Shown here: one piece after another, positions 34,232 to 43,121 of the stretch
How positions within the stretch are numbered: position 1 is the stretch's first letter
Layout of the letters: each line of letters opens with the position of its first letter
Assembly: GCA_023399595.1 (NCBI GenBank)
Contig: JAEWOR010000019.1
Location: 30,799-94,798 of the forward strand
Origin: Bacteroidota bacterium
GTDB taxonomy: Bacteria; Bacteroidota; Bacteroidia; Flavobacteriales; Weeksellaceae
DNA: 64,000 nt
Direction: 5' to 3'
Translations under genes and position numbers: made by a program
Notes under the pieces: model-generated
Database searches by the model: none
Seen by the model: only the letters and a program-made list of their open reading frames with translations
Told to the model about the DNA's origin: nothing

Positions 34232-34792
34232 ATGTCAGACAATAATAAACCAGTAATAAAAACCGATGCTCCCGCTCCTCCAGGATATGAAGGTGAAGGG
34301 TTTTTCGCAACACAATTAAGCAGCGTTATCGGTATGGCGAGAAAATTTTCTCTTTGGCCACTACCTTTCGCTACTTCATGTTGTGGAATCGAGTTTATGG
34401 CGACACTTAACCCAACCTATGATGCATCACGTTTCGGAATGGAGAGAAACTCATTCTCACCAAGACAAGCAGATATGCTGATGGTTTGTGGTACTATTTC
34501 AAAAAAATTAGCTCCAGTTTTAAAACAAGTTTATTCTCAAATGGCAGAACCTAGATGGGTGGTTGCCGTAGGTGCTTGTGCTTCAAGTGGAGGTATTTTC
34601 GATACGTATTCTGTACTTCAAGGGATAGATAAAATTATTCCTGTTGATGTTTATGTTCCAGGATGTCCACCAAGACCAGAACAAATTATTGAAGGGGTAA
34701 TGCAAGTTCAAGCTTTAGTAGAAAGCGAAAGTATTAGAAGAAGAGACTTACCAGAATATCAAGCTTTATTAGACTCGTACGGGATTAAATAA
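34232..34792 (+). CDS. nuoB: NADH-quinone oxidoreductase subunit B
   Basis: Carries the terminal N2 [4Fe-4S] cluster that reduces quinone. Ligands are the adjacent cysteines in TSCCGIEFMATL, Cys in AVGACASSGG, and Cys in VPGCPPRPEQII. Length 186 is normal. The Asp in MGRF-type loop DASRFGMER is present. The 5' spacer after nuoA is 96 bp and strongly A/T rich, with no recognised element. Confidence 0.96.
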   Translation: MSDNNKPVIKTDAPAPPGYEGEGFFATQLSSVIGMARKFSLWPLPFATSCCGIEFMATLNPTYDASRFGMERNSFSPRQADMLMVCGTISKKLAPVLKQVYSQMAEPRWVVAVGACASSGGIFDTYSVLQGIDKIIPVDVYVPGCPPRPEQIIEGVMQVQALVESESIRRRDLPEYQALLDSYGIK

Positions 34793-34805
34793 GTAAGAAA
34801 GGATT

Positions 34806-35300
34806 ATGACAAACGAATTTGTATTAGAAGCCATCACGAGGGAATTTAAAGATTCTGTTATCTCATCGTACGAACCATATGGAATGTTGACCATTGAGGT
34901 TAAAAAAGACGATATTAAAAAAATAATTCATTTTCTGAAAGATTCTTCATTGGAGATTAATTTCCTTACAGATATTTGCGGAATTCACTACCCTGAAAAT
35001 AAAGAAAAAGAAATAGGAGTTATTTATCATCTTCAAAATATGATGGCTAACTTCAGGTTACGACTAAAAATTTTCATGCCAAGAGAAAGCATGGAAGTGG
35101 ACAGCATGACTGAACTTTATGCAGGTGCCAACTGGATGGAAAGAGAAACTTTTGACTTCTTTGGTATTAAATTTAAAGGTCATCCAGATTTAAGAGTTAT
35201 TCTTAACGACGAAGATTTGGGTTACCATCCAATGCTTAAGGAATATCGTCTGGAAGATGGCACAAGAACAGATAAAGACGATCAAATGTTTGGAAGATAA
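34806..35300 (+). CDS. nuoC: NADH-quinone oxidoreductase subunit C
   Basis: The 30-kDa-type peripheral subunit; 164 residues. The signature ERETFDFFGIKFKGHPDLRV (about 117-136) is intact, followed by the D-rich GYHPMLKEYRLEDG. It is separate from nuoD, not fused as in E. coli. Confidence 0.94.
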   Translation: MTNEFVLEAITREFKDSVISSYEPYGMLTIEVKKDDIKKIIHFLKDSSLEINFLTDICGIHYPENKEKEIGVIYHLQNMMANFRLRLKIFMPRESMEVDSMTELYAGANWMERETFDFFGIKFKGHPDLRVILNDEDLGYHPMLKEYRLEDGTRTDKDDQMFGR

Positions 35301-35347
35301 AATGCAATAAGCAATAAGCCATAAGCTTAAAGCCTAAAGCCTAAAGC
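35301..35347. repeat. Short imperfect direct repeats between nuoC and nuoD
   Basis: The spacer is built from repeats of AATAAGC/CATAAGC then TTAAAGC, CTAAAGC, CTAAAGC. It reads as a chain of about 7-bp units and fills nearly all the 56-bp gap. Confidence 0.75.
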
Positions 35348-35356
35348 ATTACAACT

Positions 35357-36580
35357 ATGAAAGACAACACACTCTCTAATATACTTCATCAATACGATGC
35401 AAACGAACAGATTGACGGTCAATTATACACCCTCAATTTAGGTCCAACTCACCCTGCAACACATGGTATTTTCCAAAACGTACTTACCATGGATGGTGAG
35501 AAAATTATCCATTCTGAGCAAACAGTTGGATATATCCACCGTGCTTTTGAAAAAATATCTGAAAGAAGAAATTTCGCACAGATTACTACTCTTACAGACC
35601 GCATGAACTATTGTTCCGCTCCTATCAACAACTTAGGATGGCACATGACAGTTGAAAAACTTATCGGTGTAGAAACTCCGAAGCGTGTAGATTACATGAG
35701 AGTAATTTTGATGGAATTAGCCAGAATTGGTGACCATCTTATTTGCAATGGAGTAACTGGGATGGATGCAGGTGCCATTACCGGACTTACCTATATGTTC
35801 ATTGAAAGAGAACGCATCTACGACATGTATGAACAAATTTGTGGTGCTAGAATGACAACCAATATGGGACGTATTGGAGGTTTCGAAAGAGATCTTACTC
35901 CTAAGTTCCATGAATTAATAAAAGATTTCCTAAAAACCTTCCCACCAAGATTCCAAGAATTCTGTAACCTTTTAGAAAGAAACAGAATTTTCATGGATAG
36001 AACTATTGGCGTAGGAAGTATTTCTGCAGAAAGAGCTTTAAGCTATGGTTTTACTGGACCAAACCTTAGAGCCGCTGGTGTAGATTACGATGTAAGAGTA
36101 GCTCAACCCTACTCTTCTTATCAAGATTTTGATTTCATTATTCCTGTAGGAACTGCGGGTGATACTTATGATAGATTCATGGTGCGTCAGCAAGAAGTTT
36201 GGGAATCTATTAAAATCATTAAACAAGCTTACGAAAACCTTCCAGAAGGTCCTTTCCATGCGGATGTTCCCGAGTTTTATCTTCCAGAAAAAGCCGACGT
36301 TTACACCAAAATGGAAGCATTAATTTATCATTTCAAAATTGTAATGGGAGAAACAGATGTTCCAAAAGGAGAAGTATACCATGCAGTAGAAGGAGGAAAT
36401 GGTGAACTAGGATTTTATTTAGTAAGTGATGGCGGACGTAGTCCATACCGTTTACATTTTAGAAGACCATGCTTTATTTATTACCAAGCTTATCCAGAAA
36501 TGATAAAAGGAGCCGTAATCTCTGATGCTGTAGTTACCATGTGTAGCATGAACGTTATTGCAGGAGAATTAGACGCATAG
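35357..36580 (+). CDS. nuoD: NADH-quinone oxidoreductase subunit D
   Basis: The 49-kDa-type subunit that forms the quinone pocket with NuoB. It has 407 residues. Signatures are NLGPTHPATHGIF (His pair of the quinone site), ERRNFAQITTLTDRMNY, ARIGDHLICNGVTGMD, and FHADVPEFYLP. The C-terminus GAVISDAVVTMCSMNVIAGELDA is complete. Confidence 0.96.
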   Translation: MKDNTLSNILHQYDANEQIDGQLYTLNLGPTHPATHGIFQNVLTMDGEKIIHSEQTVGYIHRAFEKISERRNFAQITTLTDRMNYCSAPINNLGWHMTVEKLIGVETPKRVDYMRVILMELARIGDHLICNGVTGMDAGAITGLTYMFIERERIYDMYEQICGARMTTNMGRIGGFERDLTPKFHELIKDFLKTFPPRFQEFCNLLERNRIFMDRTIGVGSISAERALSYGFTGPNLRAAGVDYDVRVAQPYSSYQDFDFIIPVGTAGDTYDRFMVRQQEVWESIKIIKQAYENLPEGPFHADVPEFYLPEKADVYTKMEALIYHFKIVMGETDVPKGEVYHAVEGGNGELGFYLVSDGGRSPYRLHFRRPCFIYYQAYPEMIKGAVISDAVVTMCSMNVIAGELDA

Positions 36581-36664
36581 AAAAATTAAAATAAAGAGGA
36601 AAGAAAAAACACTTTCATCAATACAATATTAATTGAATTTAGATCACGAATTAAAAGTATTTTC

Positions 36665-36680
36665 TCTTGATTCTTGATTC
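36665..36680. repeat. Short tandem repeat before nuoE
   Basis: TCTTGAT occurs twice in tandem with a partial third copy, within the 116-bp nuoD-nuoE spacer. No promoter box of the TAnnTTTG form is visible in this spacer. Confidence 0.6.
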
Positions 36681-36696
36681 TTTAATCTAAAATAAA

Positions 36697-37206
36697 ATGA
36701 GCGCAACAATAGCTTTTAAACCTGAAACTTTAGAACAGGTTAACAAAATAATCGCAAGATATCCAGAAGGAAGACAAAAATCTGCCTTAATTCCTGTTCT
36801 TCATATTGCTCAAAAAGAATTTGGAGGTTGGTTAGATATTCCTGTAATGGATTATGTTGCTTCCGTTCTCAACATCCTTCCTATTGAAGTGTATGAAGTA
36901 GCTACTTTTTACACCATGTTCAATATGAAACCCGTTGGTAAATATGTTCTGGAAGTTTGTAGAACTGGTCCTTGTATGGTTTGTGGAAGTGAGAAAATAT
37001 TAGATCATATCCGTACAAAACTGAACATAAAAGATGGTGAAACTACAGAAGATGGAATGTTCACTTTAAAACCTGCAGAATGTCTTGGAGCTTGTGGTTA
37101 CGCACCAATGTTACAGCTAGGGAAATTTTATCATGAAAATTTAACGATAGAAAAAGTAGATGAAATCCTTGATCTTTGCAGACAAGGACAAATTGCTTTA
37201 GATTAA
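36697..37206 (+). CDS. nuoE: NADH-quinone oxidoreductase subunit E
   Basis: Binds the [2Fe-2S] cluster N1a of the NADH-oxidising module. Cluster ligands are in CRTGPCMVCGSE and AECLGACGYAPML. 169 residues, thioredoxin-like C-terminal half. Starts with the helical KPETLEQVNKIIARYPEGRQKSA. Confidence 0.95.
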   Translation: MSATIAFKPETLEQVNKIIARYPEGRQKSALIPVLHIAQKEFGGWLDIPVMDYVASVLNILPIEVYEVATFYTMFNMKPVGKYVLEVCRTGPCMVCGSEKILDHIRTKLNIKDGETTEDGMFTLKPAECLGACGYAPMLQLGKFYHENLTIEKVDEILDLCRQGQIALD

Positions 37207-37217
37207 TATACAAAACA

Positions 37218-38573
37218 ATGAGTAAAAAACTTTTACTTAAAGACGCACATGTAGAGGGAATTCGCTATTTCGATGTTTATCGTAAACAAGGCGGATATAC
37301 AGCAGCAGAAAAAGCTCTTAAAATGACCTCTGATGAAATTCTGGAAGAAGTAAAAGCTTCTGGACTTCGTGGTCGTGGTGGAGCTGGTTTCCCAACGGGT
37401 ATGAAGTGGAGTTTCTTAGCAAAACCTGAAGGAGTTCCAAGACACCTTGTGGTAAATGCAGACGAATCTGAACCTGGAACCTTCAAAGACAGATATTTAA
37501 TGGAATTCATTCCTCATCTTTTAATTGAAGGAATGTTAATTTCATCTTATGCATTAGGTTGTAATACTTCTTACATCTACATTCGTGGCGAATATTCTTG
37601 GATTCCAGATATTTTAGAAGAAGCTATTGAAGAAGCTAAAAAAGCTGGTTTCTTGGGTAAAAATATTCTTGGAACTGGTTTCGATTTAGAAATTTATGTT
37701 CAAAGAGGAGCTGGAGCTTACATCTGCGGAGAAGAAACTGCATTACTGGAATCTCTAGAAGGTAAGAGAGGAAACCCAAGATTAAAACCACCTTTCCCAG
37801 CGGTAAAAGGACTTTGGGAAAGACCAACTGTAGTAAACAATGTAGAATCTATTGCAGCAATAGTTCCTATTATTGATATTACGGGTGCAGAATATGCAAA
37901 AATTGGTGTAGGAAGATCTACGGGAACAAAATTGATTTCAGCTTGTGGAAATATTAATAAACCAGGAGTTTACGAAATAGATATGACCATCACTGTTGAA
38001 GAATTTATTTATTCTGATGAATATTGCGGTGGTATTCCAAACGGAAAAAAACTAAAAGCTTGTATTCCTGGGGGAAGCTCTGTTCCAATTGTTCCAGCCA
38101 ATTTATTATTGAGAACCATTAATGGTGAACCTCGTTATATGAACTACGAATCTCTTGCAGATGGTGGTTTTGCAACAGGAACTATGATGGGTTCTGGAGG
38201 TTTCATTGTTTTAGATGAAGATCAATCAGTAGTAGAACATACCATGACTTTAGCAAGGTTCTATAACCACGAAAGTTGCGGACAGTGTACACCATGTCGT
38301 GAAGGAACAGGTTGGATGTACAAAATTTTGAAGAAAATTTGGAAAGGAGAGGGTAAAATGGAAGACATTGATTTACTTTGGGATGTTCAAAGAAAAATTG
38401 AAGGAAATACCATTTGTCCTTTAGGCGATGCAGCAGCATGGCCAGTTGCAGCAGCCATTCGTCATTTCAGAGATGAATTTGAATGGTATGTAAAAAACCC
38501 TGAATTAAGTCAGACTCAAAATTACGGAATAGCTAATTATGCAGATCCAATTCCTGCAGCAGCGAAAAATTAA
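37218..38573 (+). CDS. nuoF: NADH-quinone oxidoreductase subunit F
   Basis: The FMN- and NADH-binding subunit. 451 residues from the ATG at 37218, which begins SKKLLLKDAHVEG; an upstream in-frame start at 37176 would overlap nuoE and add 14 unconserved residues. Motifs: GLRGRGGAGFPTGMKW (NADH/FMN), NADESEPGTFKDRYL, GAGAYICGEETALLESLEG, and the [4Fe-4S] ligands SCGQCTPCREGTGW plus a later Cys in NTICPLGDAAA. Confidence 0.95.
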   Translation: MSKKLLLKDAHVEGIRYFDVYRKQGGYTAAEKALKMTSDEILEEVKASGLRGRGGAGFPTGMKWSFLAKPEGVPRHLVVNADESEPGTFKDRYLMEFIPHLLIEGMLISSYALGCNTSYIYIRGEYSWIPDILEEAIEEAKKAGFLGKNILGTGFDLEIYVQRGAGAYICGEETALLESLEGKRGNPRLKPPFPAVKGLWERPTVVNNVESIAAIVPIIDITGAEYAKIGVGRSTGTKLISACGNINKPGVYEIDMTITVEEFIYSDEYCGGIPNGKKLKACIPGGSSVPIVPANLLLRTINGEPRYMNYESLADGGFATGTMMGSGGFIVLDEDQSVVEHTMTLARFYNHESCGQCTPCREGTGWMYKILKKIWKGEGKMEDIDLLWDVQRKIEGNTICPLGDAAAWPVAAAIRHFRDEFEWYVKNPELSQTQNYGIANYADPIPAAAKN

Positions 38574-38574
38574 A

Positions 38575-39408
38575 ATGAAGAAGATATTATTAGCAGGTTT
38601 TTGTCTATTATCATTTGCAAAAGCATTTAGTCAAAATCTGCAAGAAGAGAGTTCATTAACTAAAAAAGGGAAAATATTTGTTTTCTGGGGTTGGAACACA
38701 ACTGGATATAGCAAGTCAGACATCCGTTTTAAAGGTGATGGGTATGATTTCACCTTGAAAAATGTTTCAGCACACGATCGTCCTACAAAATTTACATTTA
38801 AGGATTATTTTGGTTTAGACAATTTAACCATTCCACAAACCAACGCCAGATTAGGATATTTTATTAAAGATAATACCGCAATTGTATTAGGTTTAGATCA
38901 CATGAAATATGTTATGGATCAAGACCAAACAGTAGGTTTCGAAGGTCATATTTCCGATCCACAATACGCTGCAATGGTCAACAGTGGACAAGCAGTAAAT
39001 TTAAGAGACGGACAATTCTTAACCTTTGAACATACAGACGGCTTAAATTATATCAATATTGGTGTTGAGAAATACCAAAACCTATCCAAATCTAAAAATT
39101 TCAATATGGAGTTTGGTTATGGAGCAGGTTTAGGAGCATTATTACCCAAATCTAATGTTAAACTTTTCGGTAACGAAAGAAGTGATAGATTTCATTTAGC
39201 AGGATTTGGCGCAGATGCAAGAGCAAGTTTAAATGCAATTTTCCTTAACCACATTATGTTGAGATTAGAAGGGAAATTAGGCTATATTAATATGCCGGAT
39301 ATTAAAACAACCTTAAATAACAAGCCCGATAAAGCTTCGCAAGATTTCTTTTTTGCACAAGCCAACCTAGGTATTGGATATATTTTTGGAGTTAATAAGA
39401 AAAAATAA
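38575..39408 (+). CDS. Outer-membrane beta-barrel protein inside the nuo operon
   Basis: A 277-residue exported protein from the ATG at 38575 (one base after the nuoF stop). Signal peptide KKILLAGFCLLSFAKAFSQ. The rest is a set of amphipathic strands ending in LGIGYIFGVNKKK, with FVFWGWNTTGYSKSDIRFKG, ARLGYFIKDNTAIVLGLDHM and MEFGYGAGLGALLPKS, typical of small outer-membrane barrels. It is not a Complex I subunit. Position between nuoF and nuoG in the same orientation means it is co-transcribed with them. Function unknown. Confidence 0.78.
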   Translation: MKKILLAGFCLLSFAKAFSQNLQEESSLTKKGKIFVFWGWNTTGYSKSDIRFKGDGYDFTLKNVSAHDRPTKFTFKDYFGLDNLTIPQTNARLGYFIKDNTAIVLGLDHMKYVMDQDQTVGFEGHISDPQYAAMVNSGQAVNLRDGQFLTFEHTDGLNYINIGVEKYQNLSKSKNFNMEFGYGAGLGALLPKSNVKLFGNERSDRFHLAGFGADARASLNAIFLNHIMLRLEGKLGYINMPDIKTTLNNKPDKASQDFFFAQANLGIGYIFGVNKKK

Positions 39409-39448
39409 ATGGCGAAAGCCTTAATGATAAGCTTATAACATTATTAGA

Positions 39449-40477
39449 ATGAGCGAAGAAGTTAAAAAATTTAAAGTAACCATAGACGGACAAACTACCG
39501 AAGTTTTGCCTGGAACTTCTATTTTGGAAGCTGCAAGACAAATTGGTGGAAAATCTGTACCTCCTGCAATGTGCTATTATAGCAAATTGGAGCAAAGTGG
39601 TGGAAGGTGTAGAACATGTTTAGTAGAAGTTTCTAAAGGTTCAGAAGCAGATCCTCGTCCAATGCCTAAATTGGTAGCTAGCTGCAGAACTGATGTTATG
39701 GATGGTATAGAAGTTAAAAACCTTACATCAGAGAAAGCACAAGAAGGTAGAAAAGCAGTTACCGAATTTCTATTGGTGAATCACCCTTTAGATTGCCCTA
39801 TTTGTGACCAAGCAGGTGAATGTCATCTTCAAGATCTTGGCTACGAACATGGAGTTGCAGACACGAGAACTGAATTCGAAAGAAATACTTACGAAGCCGA
39901 TGATTTAGGTCCGCACATTAAACTCAACATGAACCGTTGCATTTTGTGTGCAAGGTGTGTATTGGTAGCTAATCAATTAACAGGTCAAAGAGAACACGGT
40001 ATTTTGTTTAGAGGAGATCAGGCTGAAATTTCAACTAATTTAAATAAAGCATTAGATAATGATTTCATAGGAAACGTTATTGATGTTTGTCCAGTAGGTG
40101 CTTTAACAGATAGAACGTCACGTTTTTCAAGTAGAGTTTGGTTTACAAATCCGGTAAATGCTACTTGCAAATGCGAAAAATGTTCTGGAAAGGCCGTTCT
40201 TTGGATGAAAGGTGAAGAAATTGTTCGTGTTACAGCAAGAAAAGATCAGTGGGGTGAAGTGGAAGAATTTATTTGTGATACTTGCCGTTTTGATAGAAAA
40301 GATGTAAAACTTTGGAACATCGAAGGGCCAAGAAATATCGACAGACATTCTGTAATATCTCTAAACCATTACGAGAAACCAAAATACGAGCATAGATTAT
40401 TGGATAATCCAGGAGCAAAAGAATTGAGCGATAAAGATGAAGAAATTGCTCAACAAAATTTAGAAACAGATAATTAA
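39449..40477 (+). CDS. nuoG: NADH-quinone oxidoreductase subunit G, short form
   Basis: 342 residues, far shorter than the about 900-residue E. coli NuoG. The N-terminal [2Fe-2S] ligands (PAMCYYSKL, GGRCRTCLVEV, ASCRTD), the His/Cys cluster (HPLDCPICDQAGECHLQDLG), the 4Fe-4S region (NRCILCARCVLVANQL, VCPVGALTD) and a further NATCKCEKCSG...CDTCRF cluster are present. The large molybdopterin-oxidoreductase-like C-terminal domain is absent. I believe short NuoG is usual in flavobacteria, so this is a lineage trait rather than a truncation; the stop is clean and the gene is followed by nuoH. Confidence 0.9.
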   Translation: MSEEVKKFKVTIDGQTTEVLPGTSILEAARQIGGKSVPPAMCYYSKLEQSGGRCRTCLVEVSKGSEADPRPMPKLVASCRTDVMDGIEVKNLTSEKAQEGRKAVTEFLLVNHPLDCPICDQAGECHLQDLGYEHGVADTRTEFERNTYEADDLGPHIKLNMNRCILCARCVLVANQLTGQREHGILFRGDQAEISTNLNKALDNDFIGNVIDVCPVGALTDRTSRFSSRVWFTNPVNATCKCEKCSGKAVLWMKGEEIVRVTARKDQWGEVEEFICDTCRFDRKDVKLWNIEGPRNIDRHSVISLNHYEKPKYEHRLLDNPGAKELSDKDEEIAQQNLETDN

Positions 40478-40520
40478 TTTGATAATATGATAATTGGATA
40501 TTTTGAAAATAAGCTCAGTC

Positions 40521-40548
40521 TAATTTCTAATTTCTAATTTCTAATTTC
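40521..40548. repeat. (TAATTTC)4 perfect tandem repeat before nuoH
   Basis: Four exact copies of a 7-bp unit in the 83-bp nuoG-nuoH spacer, ending 12 bp before the nuoH ATG. Confidence 0.9.
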
Positions 40549-40560
40549 TTTCAAAAATAT

Positions 40561-41625
40561 ATGGACGTACTTACTTTTAAAATCATATTGGTTCTTGCTC
40601 TTTTCTTATTAGCACTTACCGTTGCTGCCTACTCTACATGGGCGGAAAGAAAAGTAGCTGCTATTATGCAAGATCGTATAGGACCAAACCGTGCAGGACC
40701 ATTTGGACTACTTCAACCATTGGCGGATGGTGGTAAATTTTTCTTTAAAGAAGATTTTACTCCCGCTAATGCAGAAAAATTCTTATTTATCTTAGGACCT
40801 TCATTGGTAATGTTCATTTCCTTAATTACAGGTGCTGTAATTCCTTGGGGAAAACCCTTAACAATAGATGGACAATCTTTTGCACTTCAAGTTGCAGATA
40901 TTGATATCGGAGTCCTTTTCTTAATGGGAATGGTTTCTATTGGAGTGTACGGAATGATGCTTGGGGGTTGGGCTTCTAACAACAAATATTCATTAATTGG
41001 TGCTATCCGTGCGAGTTCTCAGATGATTTCTTATGAATTGGCTATGGGATTAGCTTTGTTGTCTATTATTTTAATGAGTGGATCTCTTAATTTATCTCAT
41101 ATTACTGAACTTCAAGGCACTGGTAAAATTTGGGGAATTATCCCAGAAGTTTCTGGTATGAACTGGAATATCTTCTATCAACCCATTGCATTTTTAATTT
41201 TTTATATCGCTGCTTTAGCAGAAACCAACCGTGCTCCTTTCGATTTACCAGAATGTGAATCTGAATTGGTAACAGGTTATTCTACCGAATATTCATCCAT
41301 GAAATTAGGATTGTATATGTTTGGGGAATATGTGAACATGTTTATTTCTAATGCTTTAATTACCGTTTTATTCTTCGGTGGTTATAATTATCCAGGAATA
41401 GATTGGGTAACTGAAAACTGGGGAGAAACAACTGCTGTAGTATTGAGTGTTCTTGCATTTTTAGGAAAAACAATCTTCGGTATCCTAGTATTCATGTGGA
41501 TTCGTTGGACAATACCAAGATTCCGTTACGACCAATTAATGCATTTAGGATGGAAAACTTTAATTCCATTGGCATTAGTAAACTTATTAGTAACTGGAGC
41601 TATGATATTAGCATTTGGAAGCTAA
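40561..41625 (+). CDS. nuoH: NADH-quinone oxidoreductase subunit H
   Basis: Quinone-site membrane subunit with eight helices, 354 residues. Motifs: DRIGPNRAGPFGLLQPLADG, AETNRAPFDLPECESELV, and GYSTEYSSMKLGLYMFGEY; these acidic residues line the proton/quinone path. Complete. Confidence 0.96.
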   Translation: MDVLTFKIILVLALFLLALTVAAYSTWAERKVAAIMQDRIGPNRAGPFGLLQPLADGGKFFFKEDFTPANAEKFLFILGPSLVMFISLITGAVIPWGKPLTIDGQSFALQVADIDIGVLFLMGMVSIGVYGMMLGGWASNNKYSLIGAIRASSQMISYELAMGLALLSIILMSGSLNLSHITELQGTGKIWGIIPEVSGMNWNIFYQPIAFLIFYIAALAETNRAPFDLPECESELVTGYSTEYSSMKLGLYMFGEYVNMFISNALITVLFFGGYNYPGIDWVTENWGETTAVVLSVLAFLGKTIFGILVFMWIRWTIPRFRYDQLMHLGWKTLIPLALVNLLVTGAMILAFGS

Positions 41626-41694
41626 AATAATTTGAAAATTACGCTAAATAATTTAGCTTCATCAATATAAAATTAAGATTAAAGACATGATTAG

Positions 41695-41722
41695 TCTAAC
41701 ATCTAATGTCTAACATCTAATA
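41695..41722. repeat. 14-bp tandem repeat before nuoI
   Basis: TCTAACATCTAATG then TCTAACATCTAATA, with a further TCT. It occupies the end of the 108-bp nuoH-nuoI spacer, 12 bp before the ATG. Confidence 0.85.
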
Positions 41723-41733
41723 TCTATAATTAA

Positions 41734-42291
41734 ATGAAACTCACCAATAGATCAAAAGTTGTTTCCAATAAAGAAATGACTCTGTCTGAGAAAATTTACT
41801 TACCTGAAATTTTTAAAGGTATGGGAATTACCCTTAAACATGCGGTAAGAACCGTGATAAAAGGTGCACCTGCAGTATATTCATATCCTGAGGTTCAAAA
41901 ACCAAGAGCCATTATCTGGAGAGGACAACACGTACTAAAACGTGACGAGGAAGGAAGAGAGCGTTGTACAGCTTGTGGACTTTGCGCGGTAGCATGTCCC
42001 GCAGAAGCTATTACAATGACGGCTGCAGAAAGAACCAAAGAAGAAAAACACCTTTATAGAGAAGAAAAATATGCATCTGTATATGAAATTAATATGCTGA
42101 GATGTATCTTCTGTGGAATGTGCGAAGAAGCATGTCCTAAATCTGCAATTTATCTTACAGATAGATTGGTGGATGTAGAAACTAACAGAGGTTCTTTTAT
42201 ATATGGTAAAGACAAATTGGTAGAAAATATCAATAACAGAATTGATATTACTGAAAGACAATCTGAAAAACAAAAACAAGCGGTTAAATAA
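41734..42291 (+). CDS. nuoI: NADH-quinone oxidoreductase subunit I
   Basis: Ferredoxin-like subunit carrying two [4Fe-4S] clusters: CTACGLCAVACPAEA and CIFCGMCEEACPKSA. 185 residues; amphipathic N-terminus that lies on the membrane. The stop overlaps the nuoJ start (TAATGG). Confidence 0.96.
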   Translation: MKLTNRSKVVSNKEMTLSEKIYLPEIFKGMGITLKHAVRTVIKGAPAVYSYPEVQKPRAIIWRGQHVLKRDEEGRERCTACGLCAVACPAEAITMTAAERTKEEKHLYREEKYASVYEINMLRCIFCGMCEEACPKSAIYLTDRLVDVETNRGSFIYGKDKLVENINNRIDITERQSEKQKQAVK

Positions 42292-42785
42292 TGGAGCAGA
42301 TTCTTTTTTATATCGTATCAGGACTAGCGCTATTAAGTGCAGGATATTTTGTTTTCGCAAAAAATCCGTTATATGCAATTTTGTCCCTTATCGTTACTTT
42401 TTTTTCCATTGCGGGATTGTATATTTTATTGAATGCACAGTTCTTAGGAATTATTCAAATTATCGTTTACGCAGGAGCCATTATGGTTTTATTCCTGTAC
42501 ATCTTAATGATGCTTAACTTGAATAAAGAAGATGAGAGTAAGAAAAACAATATTGGAAAATTTGTAGGTGTTTTTGCAGGAGGAATACTTTTTATAGGTA
42601 TTCTAGGAGCTTTCAGAGGACTTTCAACAGAAAAAGCTTCAGGAAATATAGACTTTTCTGTGGGTTTAACTAAAAACCTTGGAAAATTGTTGTTCAACCA
42701 ATATGTTTTACCTTTCGAAATTGCTTCGGTGCTTATTTTCGCAGGGATTATTGGTGCAGTATTAATTGGTAAAAGAGATTTATAG
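42291..42785 (+). CDS. nuoJ: NADH-quinone oxidoreductase subunit J
   Basis: Membrane subunit of 164 residues with five helices, including the conserved LGIIQIIVYAGAIMVLFLYILMML helix with a pi-bulge. Start overlaps nuoI by one base. Confidence 0.94.
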   Translation: MEQILFYIVSGLALLSAGYFVFAKNPLYAILSLIVTFFSIAGLYILLNAQFLGIIQIIVYAGAIMVLFLYILMMLNLNKEDESKKNNIGKFVGVFAGGILFIGILGAFRGLSTEKASGNIDFSVGLTKNLGKLLFNQYVLPFEIASVLIFAGIIGAVLIGKRDL

Positions 42786-42788
42786 AAT

Positions 42789-43118
42789 ATGGAGACAGCA
42801 AATACTTTTATACAAAATGTACCCTTAGAATATTTTATTGTTCTAAGCAGCGTATTGTTTTGTTTAGGCGTTTTAGGAGTACTTCTAAGAAAAAATGCCA
42901 TCATCATTTTAGGATGTGTAGAATTGATGTTGAACTCTGTAAATCTGCTATTGGCTGCATTTTCAGCTTATAGAGGAGATGGTAACGGACAAATTTTAGT
43001 TTTCTTCATCATGGTAGTAGCGGCTGCAGAAGTAGCAGTAGGATTGGCTATTATTGCTATGTTGTACAGAAACACACGTTCCGTAGATATTAGTATTTTT
43101 AATAAATTAAGAGGATAA
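42789..43118 (+). CDS. nuoK: NADH-quinone oxidoreductase subunit K
   Basis: Membrane subunit of 109 residues with three helices. The conserved Glu in LGCVELMLNSVNLLL and the Glu in AAAEVAVGLAIIAML take part in proton coupling. Three bases separate it from nuoJ and nuoL. Confidence 0.95.
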   Translation: METANTFIQNVPLEYFIVLSSVLFCLGVLGVLLRKNAIIILGCVELMLNSVNLLLAAFSAYRGDGNGQILVFFIMVVAAAEVAVGLAIIAMLYRNTRSVDISIFNKLRG

Positions 43119-43121
43119 AGG

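Noticed and set aside
37176..37217. Upstream start of nuoF overlapping nuoE
   Set aside because: Adds 14 residues not seen in NuoF; the ATG at 37218 follows the nuoE stop.
39449..40477. Truncated or broken nuoG
   Set aside because: The stop is clean, all cluster ligands are present and I believe short NuoG proteins are usual in flavobacteria.
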